Assembly (NCBI GenBank): GCA_947846985.1
Contig: CANTUZ010000004.1
Location: 248,001-312,000 of the forward strand
Direction: 5' to 3'
Length of the DNA stretch: 64,000 bases
From: Fratercula arctica
Lineage: Eukaryota > Chordata > Aves > Charadriiformes > Alcidae
In this document: one piece after another, positions 34,120-44,513 of the stretch
How the letters are laid out: each line of letters opens with the position of its first letter
Position numbering within the stretch: position 1 is the stretch's first letter
Notes under the pieces: model-generated
Database searches by the model: none
What the model saw: the letters and a program-made list of their open reading frames with translations, nothing else
What the model was told of the DNA's origin: nothing
Translations under genes and position numbers: made by a program

Positions 34120-34503
34120 TGCGCTGGTTCTGGCTGGGATGGAGTTAATTTCTTCCCAGCAGCTGGCTTTGTTTTGGATTTGTGCTGGAAACAGTGTCGA
34201 TAACAGAGGGATGCTTTGGTTGTCGCTGAGCAGTGCTTACACAGTGCCCAAGCCTTTCCTGCTGCTCACCCCACCTGAGAGTGGGTGAGGGGTACCAGGG
34301 GCTGGGAGGGGACAGAGCTACAACAGCTGACCCCAACTGACCATGGGGAGCGGTGGATGAATTCCTTGGTTGGCTTGGCTTGCCTGCACAGCTTTTGCTC
34401 TACCCATGAAACTGTCTTACTCCTATTCTCTCCCCCATCCCACCACGGGTAAAATCAGCGAGCAGCTGCGTGGGGCTGAGTTGCTGGCTGGGGTTAGACA
34501 CCA
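34120..34503 (+). mobile_element. Solo LTR of an endogenous retrovirus (internally deleted)
   Basis: It begins TGCGCTGGTTCTGGCTGGG, runs through GTTTTGGATTTGTGCTGG and CAGTGCTTACACAGTG, and ends CTGGCTGGGGTTAGACACCA. I recognise the order of these blocks from an LTR family that is abundant in bird genomes. The middle, where the TATA box and G-run normally sit, appears to be missing around 34345-34400. The segment before the end (ATTCTCTCCCCCATCCCACC) is kept. No internal retroviral genes are nearby, so this is a solo LTR. I could not identify a clear target-site duplication. The exact family is not resolved. Confidence 0.7.
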
Positions 34504-35393
34504 GGCTGATTGTGTCGCCTTCTGCATCCTGATAAGGTCATCCATGCAGAAGCATTCAGCACTAGCCTCCGTTATCAGAGTTATCATCTCCAGGGCACCA
34601 AAACCATGAAACCCTTACAGAGCTGCTTCACCTGCTCGTCTCGGGGCGCAGAGACACTACCCTTCCTGTGCCCGGGAGGTCACTCCCTTTACCTCTCTGC
34701 CGACACCCCTGCTGGAAATGGGGTCTGGAATCCCAGACAACACTGCTCCTCCTCTATCCATCATAACTACCTAAGCATAGGTTAAAAAAAAAGTATACTC
34801 TCTTGACTTACAGAAAACAGGAAATGAGTACTGCTTCCTATATAGTACATGTTTAAATTCAGATGTTGAGAAATTGAGGAAAGGGTAATCCAAAGTCACG
34901 CAAATTTAAATACCAGTCAGTGAAGATACATCACAGCCATCTCACTCCTGTCTGAAGGTCAGTACAGTCACACCAATGCACAAAAAACCTGCTTATCATC
35001 TGGGCGGCTGGCGGAACTGCTCACACGAACAGGGGCAGGTAAGACCCACGTACGCTGCAGTTACCAGCCGGCTCGGCTGGCAAATAACCTGGCACGGCCG
35101 TGACTCAGCTGGCAAACCCTCCCACAAGCACCCTTCCTGCCCAGCAGGCTCTGACAGCAGACAGAACACGACGACTGACTGTGCTAGAAATCCCAGGCTA
35201 CCCTGTAAATTTGGGGTTTCACCAAACACATCCTCTAGAAGGTTCGGTTGGAGTCTGCATTTTCGTTGAGAAGTTTTCAGTAACCTGAAACTATGCAATG
35301 CAGCAGAAGACAGTGCCACAACTCAGCTCACGATCTGCACGTCCGAAACGCATCAGCTCTTGAGGCCAAAGGAGGAAAATCCCCCGGTGAATC
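34504..35393. other. Intergenic, no gene seen
   Basis: Average composition between a solo LTR and a CR1 fragment. AT-rich at 34780-34930. No family or regulatory motif recognised. Confidence 0.45.
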
Positions 35394-35640
35394 AGGTTGG
35401 AAAGTGCCTCAGGTGTCCCAGCCTCCTGCTCAAAGCACAACAAACACCAGGCCCAGACCAAGGCTCAGGGCTTTGACTAGTCAAGTCCTAAAACTCTTCA
35501 AGGGTGTGGACTGCACCTCTGCGGGTTGCCTGCCCCAGAGCTCAGCTGGCTTTGTGGTGACAGGGTTTGCCTACGTCCTGCTGCCACCTCCCATCCCCAC
35601 TCAGGCCAGCCTGTCACCTCTCCCCCGAGCAACTCCTCCC
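35394..35640 (-). mobile_element. CR1-type LINE 3' fragment (old, inverted)
   Basis: The plus strand shows the reverse complement of a CR1 3' end. It opens GGTTGGAAAGTGCCTCAGG, then CAGCCTCCTGCTCAAAGCA, CTCAGGGCTTTGACTAGTC and CTTCAAGGGTGTGGACTGC. The pattern TGCACCTCTGCGGGTTGCC is a decayed match of the typical CCACAACCTC...GGGCAACC block. Similarity seems to continue weakly to about 35640. Divergence is substantial, so this is an old insertion. The boundaries are estimates by eye. Confidence 0.6.
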
Positions 35641-37010
35641 CTCCCAACTGCTCCTGCATGTGGAAGGCAGTTCCTCTCCCCATCGCATTCCTGGAGAGCC
35701 CAATCCATCCACCAGCGCTCCTGCCACCTCTCAGCTGCCCACACAGCAACCTGGACCAACGGGGACACGTAGAGGCTCTGCTCCTCCCACAAGGATCTGC
35801 TCAAAGGCTCCATCTAAGCTGTTTCACTCCTCCGGAGGACTCCCTAGCAGACCTCACCCTGTCCTACGTGCTCAACACCCAGAGCCTGTCGCTGCAGTGC
35901 TTCTTCCTCCCTGGCTATCAGGGTAGTGGCCATTGAGGCCAGAAAGCAGGCAAGGAGCCCATCCCCAGCTGCCAGGCGGCACAAGCTGCCAACCTGCCCC
36001 AGGTCAGAGCCTCCATCCACCCCTCGGGGCAGCACCACCTCCTGCCATCCCTCCTCCCACGTGCCCGGCTCTTACCTGCAGGCAGGTCTCCACAAGACCT
36101 CCACAGAAGGTCTGGCATCTCCTCCTCTGCCCCTCCTGGTGCTGCGCAGCCCCATCCCCATCTCCTCCAGCTCTTCCTCCGCTGGGCTCCTGCAGGACAG
36201 ACCACAACCACCGCCTGTGTCTTCCTCGGGGCAGCCAGGGCCCCTCCAGCAGCAGAGAGAGCCAGGTGCTACTGGCCACTGGGCTACAACCCGGCTGCAC
36301 AGCCCTGAGCTACTGGAAGCACTATTTCTGCCTCTCCCTGCCCTGCAAACCTCCAAACTCTCTCTATGCCAAGCTGCAGGAGCATGATTCCCACCGGCCA
36401 ACAGCAGCACAGCCCCCAGGTGATGCCCACCAAAAGGGATGTGTCCTCAGGTTTCACCTTTTATGATCACAGACCACAATCAGGGAACACCCAACAGCTG
36501 CTGGCGGCTGCAGGTGGCCCCAGAAGCAACCTGTAGCCGGGACCCCGGCCTACGGAAAGCAGAACCCACGCAAAAAGATAAATGACCAAATCCCACACAG
36601 GACGGGAAGAGGAAATATAAAAAACCCCAATGTCGATAAACGAAGATGCTTCCTCAAAATGTCACGCAAGAAAAAAGCTGGGAACAAAACCAAACAACCC
36701 ATCCCAGAAGCTTCTCCAAAACTTATAAGTCCCTATGTAAATAAATAAGATAAATAAATGCTCTACTAGCAAACTCTGAAACTGGGCAACCCCTCAAATT
36801 ACAGATAGAAAAAAAGAAACAGGGAAAAAAGGAGAAAGAAAAAAATCCAAATAAGCTGGCAAAAAACATGGAAAGGAATGAGACCACCCTCCACGAAAGA
36901 CAGGGGAATCACGAAAAGTTGTTGAAAAAAAGCACCAGGAACGATGTCACCAAGGAAAATTCCCCTGGTGGAAAAAGACAATGGAAAATCCCCCCCCCCC
37001 CCCCCCCAAA
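35641..37010. other. Pyrimidine-rich then A-rich intergenic segment
   Basis: 35641-36470 is strongly C/T-rich on the plus strand, which leaves many overlapping open frames of 100-180 codons on both strands without any family motif. 36550-36960 is A-rich with AAATAAATAAGATAAATAAATG. The segment ends in an uninterrupted run of 18 C (36990-37007). The layout could reflect decayed retroelement material continuing from the CR1 fragment, but I cannot align it to a known element. Confidence 0.4.
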
Positions 37011-37429
37011 CTTAGAGCCTCTCTGAGTGTTGGTCTCCACCGGGCTGAATCCTCCCCGCAGCAGGCGCCGTCGGTAGGCATTCTGTCCTACCAGAGGTAA
37101 AAAAGCTGAGGAACAGACCCAAATCCCAGTGGGACTGCGTTGTAAATGAGTTGCGTTTGGTTAGAGCACGGGCAAGGTGTTTCGGCACGCTGTACTCCAG
37201 CGCGGGGCTGAAGGTGCCGGTGTGTATCCCCGGCTATCGGGCTGGAAAACGCTGACGCTCCGCTGAACCGTATTTTTCAGGAGACTCGGGTGACTCGGTC
37301 AGCACGTACGGCTGGTCCGGGAGTGAATTTGACACTCTGCCGTGAGCACGATGGCGGTGTCGAAGGGTCGGGACACTGCTCTGCGTGACTGTCACTCCAG
37401 CAGCATCGCACGCCGGAAGAGCCTTGCAC

Positions 37430-37560
37430 AGATGACTTCATCAAACAAAATTAAGAGTCATCCGTAAGAGAGGACATTGCCACAGCTCTGGCGCAATTAG
37501 GACCCCATCATCATCAAATACAGGAAATTGGCACATCTGCTTTTCAGGCCGTGGATCCGA
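37430..37560. promoter_or_regulatory. Putative enhancer-like element with E-box
   Basis: Non-repetitive block: GATGACTTCATCAAAC, AAAATTAAGAGTCATCC, GGCGCAATTAGGACC, then TTGGCACATCTGCTTTTC. It shares the 13-base word TGGCACATCTGCT (37529-37541) with 21771-21783. TGACTTCA and CAATTAG resemble bZIP and homeodomain sites. Called on word content only. Confidence 0.3.
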
Positions 37561-40500
37561 CAGTGGCTCGTGGAGGCCGTCAGGGGCAGCCCTGCTGCAG
37601 CTCCCTGTCTTTGCGTAAATATTTACGTGATTTCCCCCAAACAGCGGTATAAGTAGTTGTCATTTATCCTTCCAATTGTTCCTTTCTCGTTCTCTCCTAG
37701 GCCTAGGAAGACAGAGCTGACTTCACAGCGCTGTGTTCTCTCTCTCCTTCCCGGCCCCAAAGAGGTGAGGCTAGGTAGATAAACATTAGTCGCTTTTTAG
37801 CCGGTATAACCCCACACAGAACAAAAGTTAACATTTCTGGTCTAGAAGGGGTTTGATCCTCTTCCCCTAGAGTCAGTGATAAAACTGGGGCAAACCGGGT
37901 GGCCGCAGGATCACAGCCCGTTTCATACCTGCTTATTCCTTTTTTTCTTTTAATTTTCCCCCCTTTGTATGCTACTCAGAAATGTATTGCCTTTTTCATG
38001 GGATGCACTGCTCTTCAGGGACAGCTCCTGCTTCATTCGCCCGCCTCCTCTAGTGGGGCTGGTGTTTCCCGAGAAGACCAAAAAGGGTCACTACAACTCT
38101 AGAGTTGTGCCGAAAGCCCAGCCCAAGTTATCCCTCGGCGCTGCCCTGAGCCAGCACCGCTCCCGGGCAGGACGGGACCTCCATGCTTCCTATTGCACTT
38201 TTTTTTTGCTTTCCCGGGCCAAGAAGGATTCATTTTTATCCTGCTAGGGTTTGCACCAGGACAGCCCATCCTTCCTTCTTTGTTTTCATTCCTGCTGCTC
38301 ATCTGAGCATAGTGGAAACAAACAACTCTGAAAAAGCGGAAACAAACAGCTCTGTGCCCTGGCAGATAATCACGCCAGAAAATAGTGGAGCCTCCTCCAC
38401 CTTTGCCGAGACCAGGAATAAATACTAATTGTCATCCCCGGCTCGTCCGGGCAAATACTGGTGCCATGTGCACGTACTGCTGACATACCCTCTATTCTCA
38501 CAGTTATAGCTTCTCTCATCCAGCATATCGCTAATATTTTTGTTTCCTAGTTTTTGGAGTTCAGAGTTTTTGTTGTTTTGGTTTTTTTTTTAAACCTGTG
38601 TTTTTGCGTGTATTTTCAGTGGGTACTGCAAACTGTTTAATGCTGTTGGAAAGGAACGGTCATTCAGGAATTCTGAGCTTGCATAATTCCCAGATTTGTC
38701 TAGACAGATACCTTCCATCTGGATGATATGTGCGACACCACACTAACATGAGAGTTCCTGTGTTACTTAATGCTATCCTTTTTATTTATTCATTTATACA
38801 CTGATTTACAGAACGAGCACAGACCACGAGGCTACATCTGTAATGGGGAAAAAGGATTTGTATCGCTAATCCTCCAGGAGGCAGCTCCTGAAAAACTACT
38901 GCATATCGTGTAACGCCTGGAGTCACTCCGGTTTCTCTTTCCTTTTGCAAAGCATGAGACTTCCACGTGCTGTTTACATCCTGCAAGGGCAGAAGAAAAA
39001 TATTTTCCCGTGAGCTGCCTGGAGTCAAATTCCGCTTTAAGCTGGAATGGCTGAAGGGTTCACAGCAGCATCACCCCTGCCCGTCGGTTCCTACAGCTCT
39101 GAGCATCTCAAAGCGCAGGCGTCGCTGGAGCTGGGAGAAGGAGCAGGACACCTTCAGCTCCCCCGTTTCACTCTGCTCCATAGCCCGTGGCAGAATGACA
39201 AATCCGGACCTTAATCGGAAAGTATATTTAATTAATCAGAACTGCAGCCGCACATACACACCCTCAAGCTTCATTTCTCCCAGACAAAATTATGTTGAGC
39301 ATCTTGTAGAAAGCAGCCTGTCTCCCGGTTGTTGTACAGAGCTGTCCTGGACCAGAGCTGAATTTAATGAGAAACAAAGACCTACAGCCCTTTGTAGCCT
39401 ATAGAGAAGGCAGCCCGGGCGGTCCCCAACCCGCTGTTGACTTTGGTTAAGCCCAAAGTTCCTTCCTCCTCCCGCTGAGGTCCCCTCACCACAGCAATGA
39501 GGTACATCTCACCACCACGCACCATCTTTCTGCTGCAGCGTTAACAAGCGCCCAGGGGCAGGGCCAGGCTCACGGCCGGGTTACATCCAAGCCACAGGTT
39601 GACTTTCTGCCACGGCTACTTACCTCTGAAACACGCCGAGTCCCGCTGGGCACAAACGCAGCTCGCCTAAGGTCTTCCCAACCACTCTGGGCCAAAAGGA
39701 AGGTGGGAGCGGGTGGATCTTAAGGGACATGTGGGGAAATCACCTGCAAGGGACGAAGAAAAAGAAAGGAGCCGTGTAATCGCATACTGTACTGTGTACT
39801 ACTTTCTGCAATAAAACTTGGCAATAAACTTATGTTCATCTGCGCATCAACCTTCCATGTTTAATGCTTCTGCTTCTATGGCTCGGTTATTTTTGAACTG
39901 TATTTAAGAGTTCTGTTCTTAAATGACCGCAGATTTCCCTGCTTGAGAATAGCTACTGCCTTCCTTTCATTGTATTTGCTGCACGTGTCCTGGCCACCGG
40001 TGGATACTGTGGGGCGAGAAACCCGTGTAAAGGAGGTCCTCGTGCGAGCGAGCTCCGCTCGAGACTGACGGGGCGGCGAGCGAGGGGAAGCTGCTGCTGC
40101 TCCAGAGGTGGAACCCACACCCGGGGCCAGCAGGAGACTCGCCTGGGGCCGGGGCACAGCTCTGCTGGTGGCCTCGGTACCCTGATGCTGGCAAGAGCAT
40201 GAGGAGCAGCAGGCACTGCGGCTCAGGTGTCACTCAGTGCTGCAGCAGTGGAGCAGGAAGGGAAAGAGGCCATCATCCTCTGACGAGTTCTGGGAAGCGG
40301 GAAAAGAGGCCCCTGGGCGAATGAAGCCAGACACCTGTAGATAGCCACGAGCTCCTGCCCAGTGCCTCCGTGCCCACCTCCCCCTCATCTGCATCATCAT
40401 CATCTCATGCTCCCGCAAAACAGGCATGATATATCTGCTGCTGCAGCAGAAACCACGGGCTAAAAGAGGGATTCACGCCCTTGGAAACAGGGGAAGAGCG

Positions 40501-43500
40501 AACCCTGGCTAGCACAGATGCCCAGCTGGTAGGGCAGCTCGTTCCAGGCACAGCCAGTCACATGTGCCCAAAGGACCATTTCCATCACCTGGATGACAGG
40601 ACACGTTTTCCTGGCACGGCAAGCGCTCCTGGGGCTCGGGGATGGCCCGTGCCGCTTGGTTTGGGACCCCTCGGACAGCCTGCTCCGCCATACCGCACGC
40701 CTCCGGAGAGAGGCCGGCACCGTGCAGCGTCTCTGAGGTGTGATGGATCATCACCCTTCGCTTCCCGTGGGCCCCTGGCAAAGCACAGCCTGCTCGGTCC
40801 TTCATCTTCTGTGTTTTGCGCATCCACAGGGACTGTAAAATACTGCATACTTACCCTTTAGCCCTGCTAGCTCAAAGACATTAAGAACTTCATGAGCCAG
40901 ATCTTTGGCTGACATAAATCACTGTTGGTGCGCGGACTTTTGTGAAATTTCCAGCTTGCGTCATCCTGAGGCTTGGCTTTGTGTTCGGGCCGGCAGGGAG
41001 GAGGCATTCTGACATGGATGTGTCGGGTCAGAGCACCGTGCCCGCAGGAAACCATCCAAAGGTGGCAGGAAACGGGATGAAACGGAAGATCTTCGGGCAG
41101 GCAACCTTTGGCTGCCGCTTCCCCGGCTCCCCCTGCAGCGGGGAGAGGCTCAAGATCCTTTTTGGAGCATCTGACGGGTCTGATTCACCTACACGGCCCA
41201 TGAGAGCCGCATGATCCTTGTTAGGTCATTATCTTGGTTAAAAACCAAATCTGCCGTATTTGTGCAGGTGCAGCTTTCAGGCACGGGTAGACGAAGATGT
41301 GCAGATATGGTGTAAGTTACGCACATAATTTTATGTATTTATTTCACATACTTTGTTTTGTAAAGCTTTTTTCAGTCCTCCTATTCAAATGCCCTGACAG
41401 AGCCACTTCATCTGACTGTTTTATTTATACTGATAGCAAAAGGAAATGATACAGAAAAAAAAATAACTATCGTAACACCAGTACATATTCAACATGAAAT
41501 TTGTTCGGGGCTTAATCTATGATACATGGCTGCACACGGGGGAAGCTGGCAGCAATCCTCAAGCCATTCTTTCTATAAGAAATAGCACTTATTTAAAGAC
41601 TGCGGTTGTTCAGAAGCCTGCAGCAGGGAAAACTGAAATAATTTGTTTGATCTCGCGGCGTTGGGACTGTGTTGTGACCCGATTTAACAGGAAAATACTT
41701 GAATATTCTGCGTGGAGTCCTGTTGTTCCAAGGAGCAATTCAGCACGGGAAACCTGTCTGCTAGCGGTGACAAGGAGAAGATGGATGTTAAAGATATCAA
41801 CTTTGCCTGGCGTGACTGATGCGGGATTCTTCTCGTATTTTATCATGCGTGAACAAGAAAGATGTTGACTGAGAGATGGAGGCTCAACGAGGATAACAAA
41901 TACCACATCCCCCCCGCCCATACTGTGTATTTTTCTCACCCACCAAAAACGCTCAAGCTGTCTGGACCCTCCTGAGCGGTACGCCAGCCTTTATATCAGC
42001 AGTAAAACAGGGATCCTGTTATGTAGTAAGCCGCACTTTTCCAACAGACACATCACTTTCCTGCCAGAAGCACAAAGAATGTGTTTCTCCTTCAAACTTT
42101 TCCTCGGTAACCCCTCGAGAATCAAAGACGCACCTCGTTTCGCCTCCCGGTGCAAAGGACTACCTGCTGTAAGGCAGGGCCTTGCGCCTTGGTGGCTGGA
42201 GCGCTGGCAAATTGACATACTTAGTAAATAAATCCCGAGAAGCTCATTGCCCTCCTCCTCACCTGTGTGCCCTGCGCTGCCCACGCCGACAGCGTTTCGC
42301 CCGGGGAGGGCTCTGAAGCACCCGCTCCTCTGCGCAACGCCAGCAGGATGCCTAGCGGCTCTCACCAAATAAAAAACAGACAGCGGAGCGGCCACTGTTA
42401 AAAGGGAAATGTAAACAAGATGGTCAGCCTAAGACATGAGACAGTTACTGAGGAAGGAGAAAAAAAAAAAAAAGAGCGTCTTGGGAACAAATGGTAGGGT
42501 TCCAGGTAATATCCTCTATACAGCCCCATAAACCACTAAATTAATAAAAGCCACAAGGCCATGACAGCTTACTGCCAGTCACAAACTCATACTGACTCAT
42601 GAACAATTTACTTGTCAGGTGATGGGGGAAATCAGTAATTTCTGGGTTTTTTTTTGTCTTGGTAAATTGCTCACCCTCTGACTACTTCCATCGCAAGCCA
42701 GAACTGTCCGATTCTGAAGGAAACATGTTTTTTTTGTCATAAGGCACGGGGCACCTCTAAACTGTGTTTTATCTTCCCACAGTTGGGCAGCCGTATTGAC
42801 TCATCGCTCCTGTGATTGATGTTATGATGGGAAACAGGCTTTTGAGAGCTCTAGCGCATTACTTGGCCAGTAAAACGTAACTTAACGCGTTATGAGAGAG
42901 AATCCCGAGCCTGGTCCTAATTTGAAGTCTCCTGAGGTCGCTGGTGCTCGAGAGCCCTGCATCATAGCGGCTTTCACGCATCGACACGGCGAGTGCAGTC
43001 CACTGTAAACTAAAGCTGCTCAAAGCAGATGCTATTAAAACAAAGGACTGGGCACACAAATAGAGAAAAAAAAGAATAACCGATTTTATTTAAAGTCCTC
43101 TTAGTTTCTTGCCACATAACGCTCTTGGAGAAAACCCCAGAAAGCAAACAAAGAAATAGAGCCTAGACATTTATTTTTAAACTCACGAGACAATTTTGGT
43201 TTACGCAGCTTATCACGCGACTAGCATTTTTCTTCACAGAAAATTGACGCGACTTTTTAGCCTTCAGATAATATTTTAAGATTATTAAGCATCTTTGAAC
43301 TTCCTGTGAAAATCTGAAACCACAGATGGAAAAACCTGAAAGATAATATTCTTGCAGCATAAAGCGAGGCTTTCCACAGTGCCTCATGTTCGCCGCGAAG
43401 GATCCAGCTTGTGCCTCAAACCAAATGTCTGCTCTATATTTAGTTTTGCACAGTCTATTGTAAATCAGTACATTTCGGTGGTTACCACGTGCGCATTCCC

Positions 43501-43560
43501 GCAAGCAACAGTTTGGATCCGTCACCGCCAGTTTCTAAGACAGAAAATGGTTAGCGCACG
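37561..43560. other. PRDM8-ANTXR2 intergenic region (right part), no gene seen
   Basis: Mixed composition with AT-rich, non-repetitive stretches that may be regulatory at 38500-38660, 39200-39300, 41220-41460, 42480-42660 and 43070-43330. A near-identical 17-base direct repeat lies at 38314-38330 and 38338-38354. Two AATAAA signals are at 39810 and 39823. An A16 run is near 42458. No exon of a known family was recognised. Confidence 0.45.
39810..39828 (+). terminator. Candidate tandem poly(A) signals, plus strand
   Basis: Two AATAAA hexamers at 39810-39815 and 39823-39828, followed by a T/G-containing stretch (TTATGTTCATCTG). They could end an unannotated plus-strand non-coding RNA. No splice-linked exon is evident. 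Confidence 0.25.
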
Positions 43561-43899
43561 GCCGTAATGTGGATCGCAACAGCTCTGAGCTTCAACATTC
43601 AGCAAAGAACCCCAAGATTTTTCAAAAACTGGCAAAAAGGACCCCACGGGGTTCCCCATGGACCCCCCAGAAGGCGGCTGACCCAGGCCGGGTCAGGACC
43701 AGGAGGCTCAGGGCAAGGTGGGGGGCTGCCGCCCGCCCCCCCCAGCCACGCGGAGCCCCGGGAGCCGCGCGGGTTGTTTTTAATCACGCCTGTTCGTTGT
43801 TACCGTGGACTAACACATCCCCCGCGCGTCGCCATCGGCTCTGTGCGGCTGATTTCACGCCTCGCACAAGCCCAGCCGAACCCGGGCCGGGCCGGGGAC

Positions 43900-44361
43900 G
43901 CTCCTGCTCCTCTGCCAACCGTCCCGCGGGCGGGCCTCACCCCGCCGCGCCGCCTGGGACCTCCGCGCCGTCCGCGGCCGCTCCTCGCCGCTGCCCTCCG
44001 GAGAGGAGCGGAGCGCAGCGGGGCGGGCCCCGCCGGGCCGCGGCGGAGGGCGGATGAGAGGGGCCGGCCCGCGGTGAAGCGAAGCGGGGCGCGCGGCGGC
44101 CCATCGGGGAGACGTCCGGGGCGGGGAGCGGGGCACGGCTCGGGGCGGGGGGCGGGCCGCGCCACACAGGCGCAGAGGGGCACGCCCGGCCCCGGCCCCC
44201 GCCTCAGGCAGCGCCGCTGACGGGCGAGGAGGGCCGGGCCGGGCCGGGCCAGCCGCGGCGGCGGGCGAGGGGCGGCCACTTCAGCACCGCCCGCGCCCGC
44301 TCGGCGGCAGGACGGCAGCGCCGGGCCCCCGCGTCCCCCCGCCGCCGCTTCCCGCTGCCCC
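43900..44361 (+). promoter_or_regulatory. ANTXR2: ANTXR2 CpG-island promoter and 5' leader
   Basis: A CpG-dense block (island about 43650-44800) directly upstream of the ANTXR2 start codon. GC boxes are visible as GGGGCGGGGA at about 44118-44127 and GGGGCGGGGGGCGGG at about 44142-44156. No TATA box is present, as expected for a housekeeping-type promoter. The transcript start is not determinable and is probably between 44160 and 44300. Long Arg/Pro/Ala-rich frames here are compositional. Confidence 0.65.
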
Positions 44362-44513
44362 ATGGCGGGGCCCGTGCCCCGAGGGCGCCCGGCCCTGCTG
44401 CTCCTGCTGCTGCTGCCGCCGCCGCTGCTGCTACTGCTGCCGCCCGCCGCCTCCCCGTCCCCGGCGGGGCCGTCGTGCCACGGCGCCTTCGACATGTACT
44501 TCGTGCTGGACAA
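44362..44513 (+). CDS. ANTXR2: ANTXR2 exon 1: signal peptide and start of vWA
   Basis: [10 protein letters not shown], then a Leu/Pro run, then [14 protein letters not shown]. The start is the ATG in CCCCATGGCG, with C at -3 and G at +4. It has no in-frame competitor that preserves the human length. The Leu-rich stretch is encoded largely by CTG/CTGCCG repeats (a trinucleotide tract near 44395-44445). The exon ends in phase 2 at GTAAGG. Confidence 0.92.

Noticed and set aside
35293..36466. Cluster of 100-180 codon plus-strand frames
   Set aside because: C/T-rich composition plus a decayed CR1 fragment; no conserved motif and several frames open at once.
36990..37007. C18 run (and C20 at 59882-59901) as a functional element
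   Set aside because: Simple homopolymers, whose length is also prone to sequencing error; i-motif or quadruplex roles are possible but unsupported.
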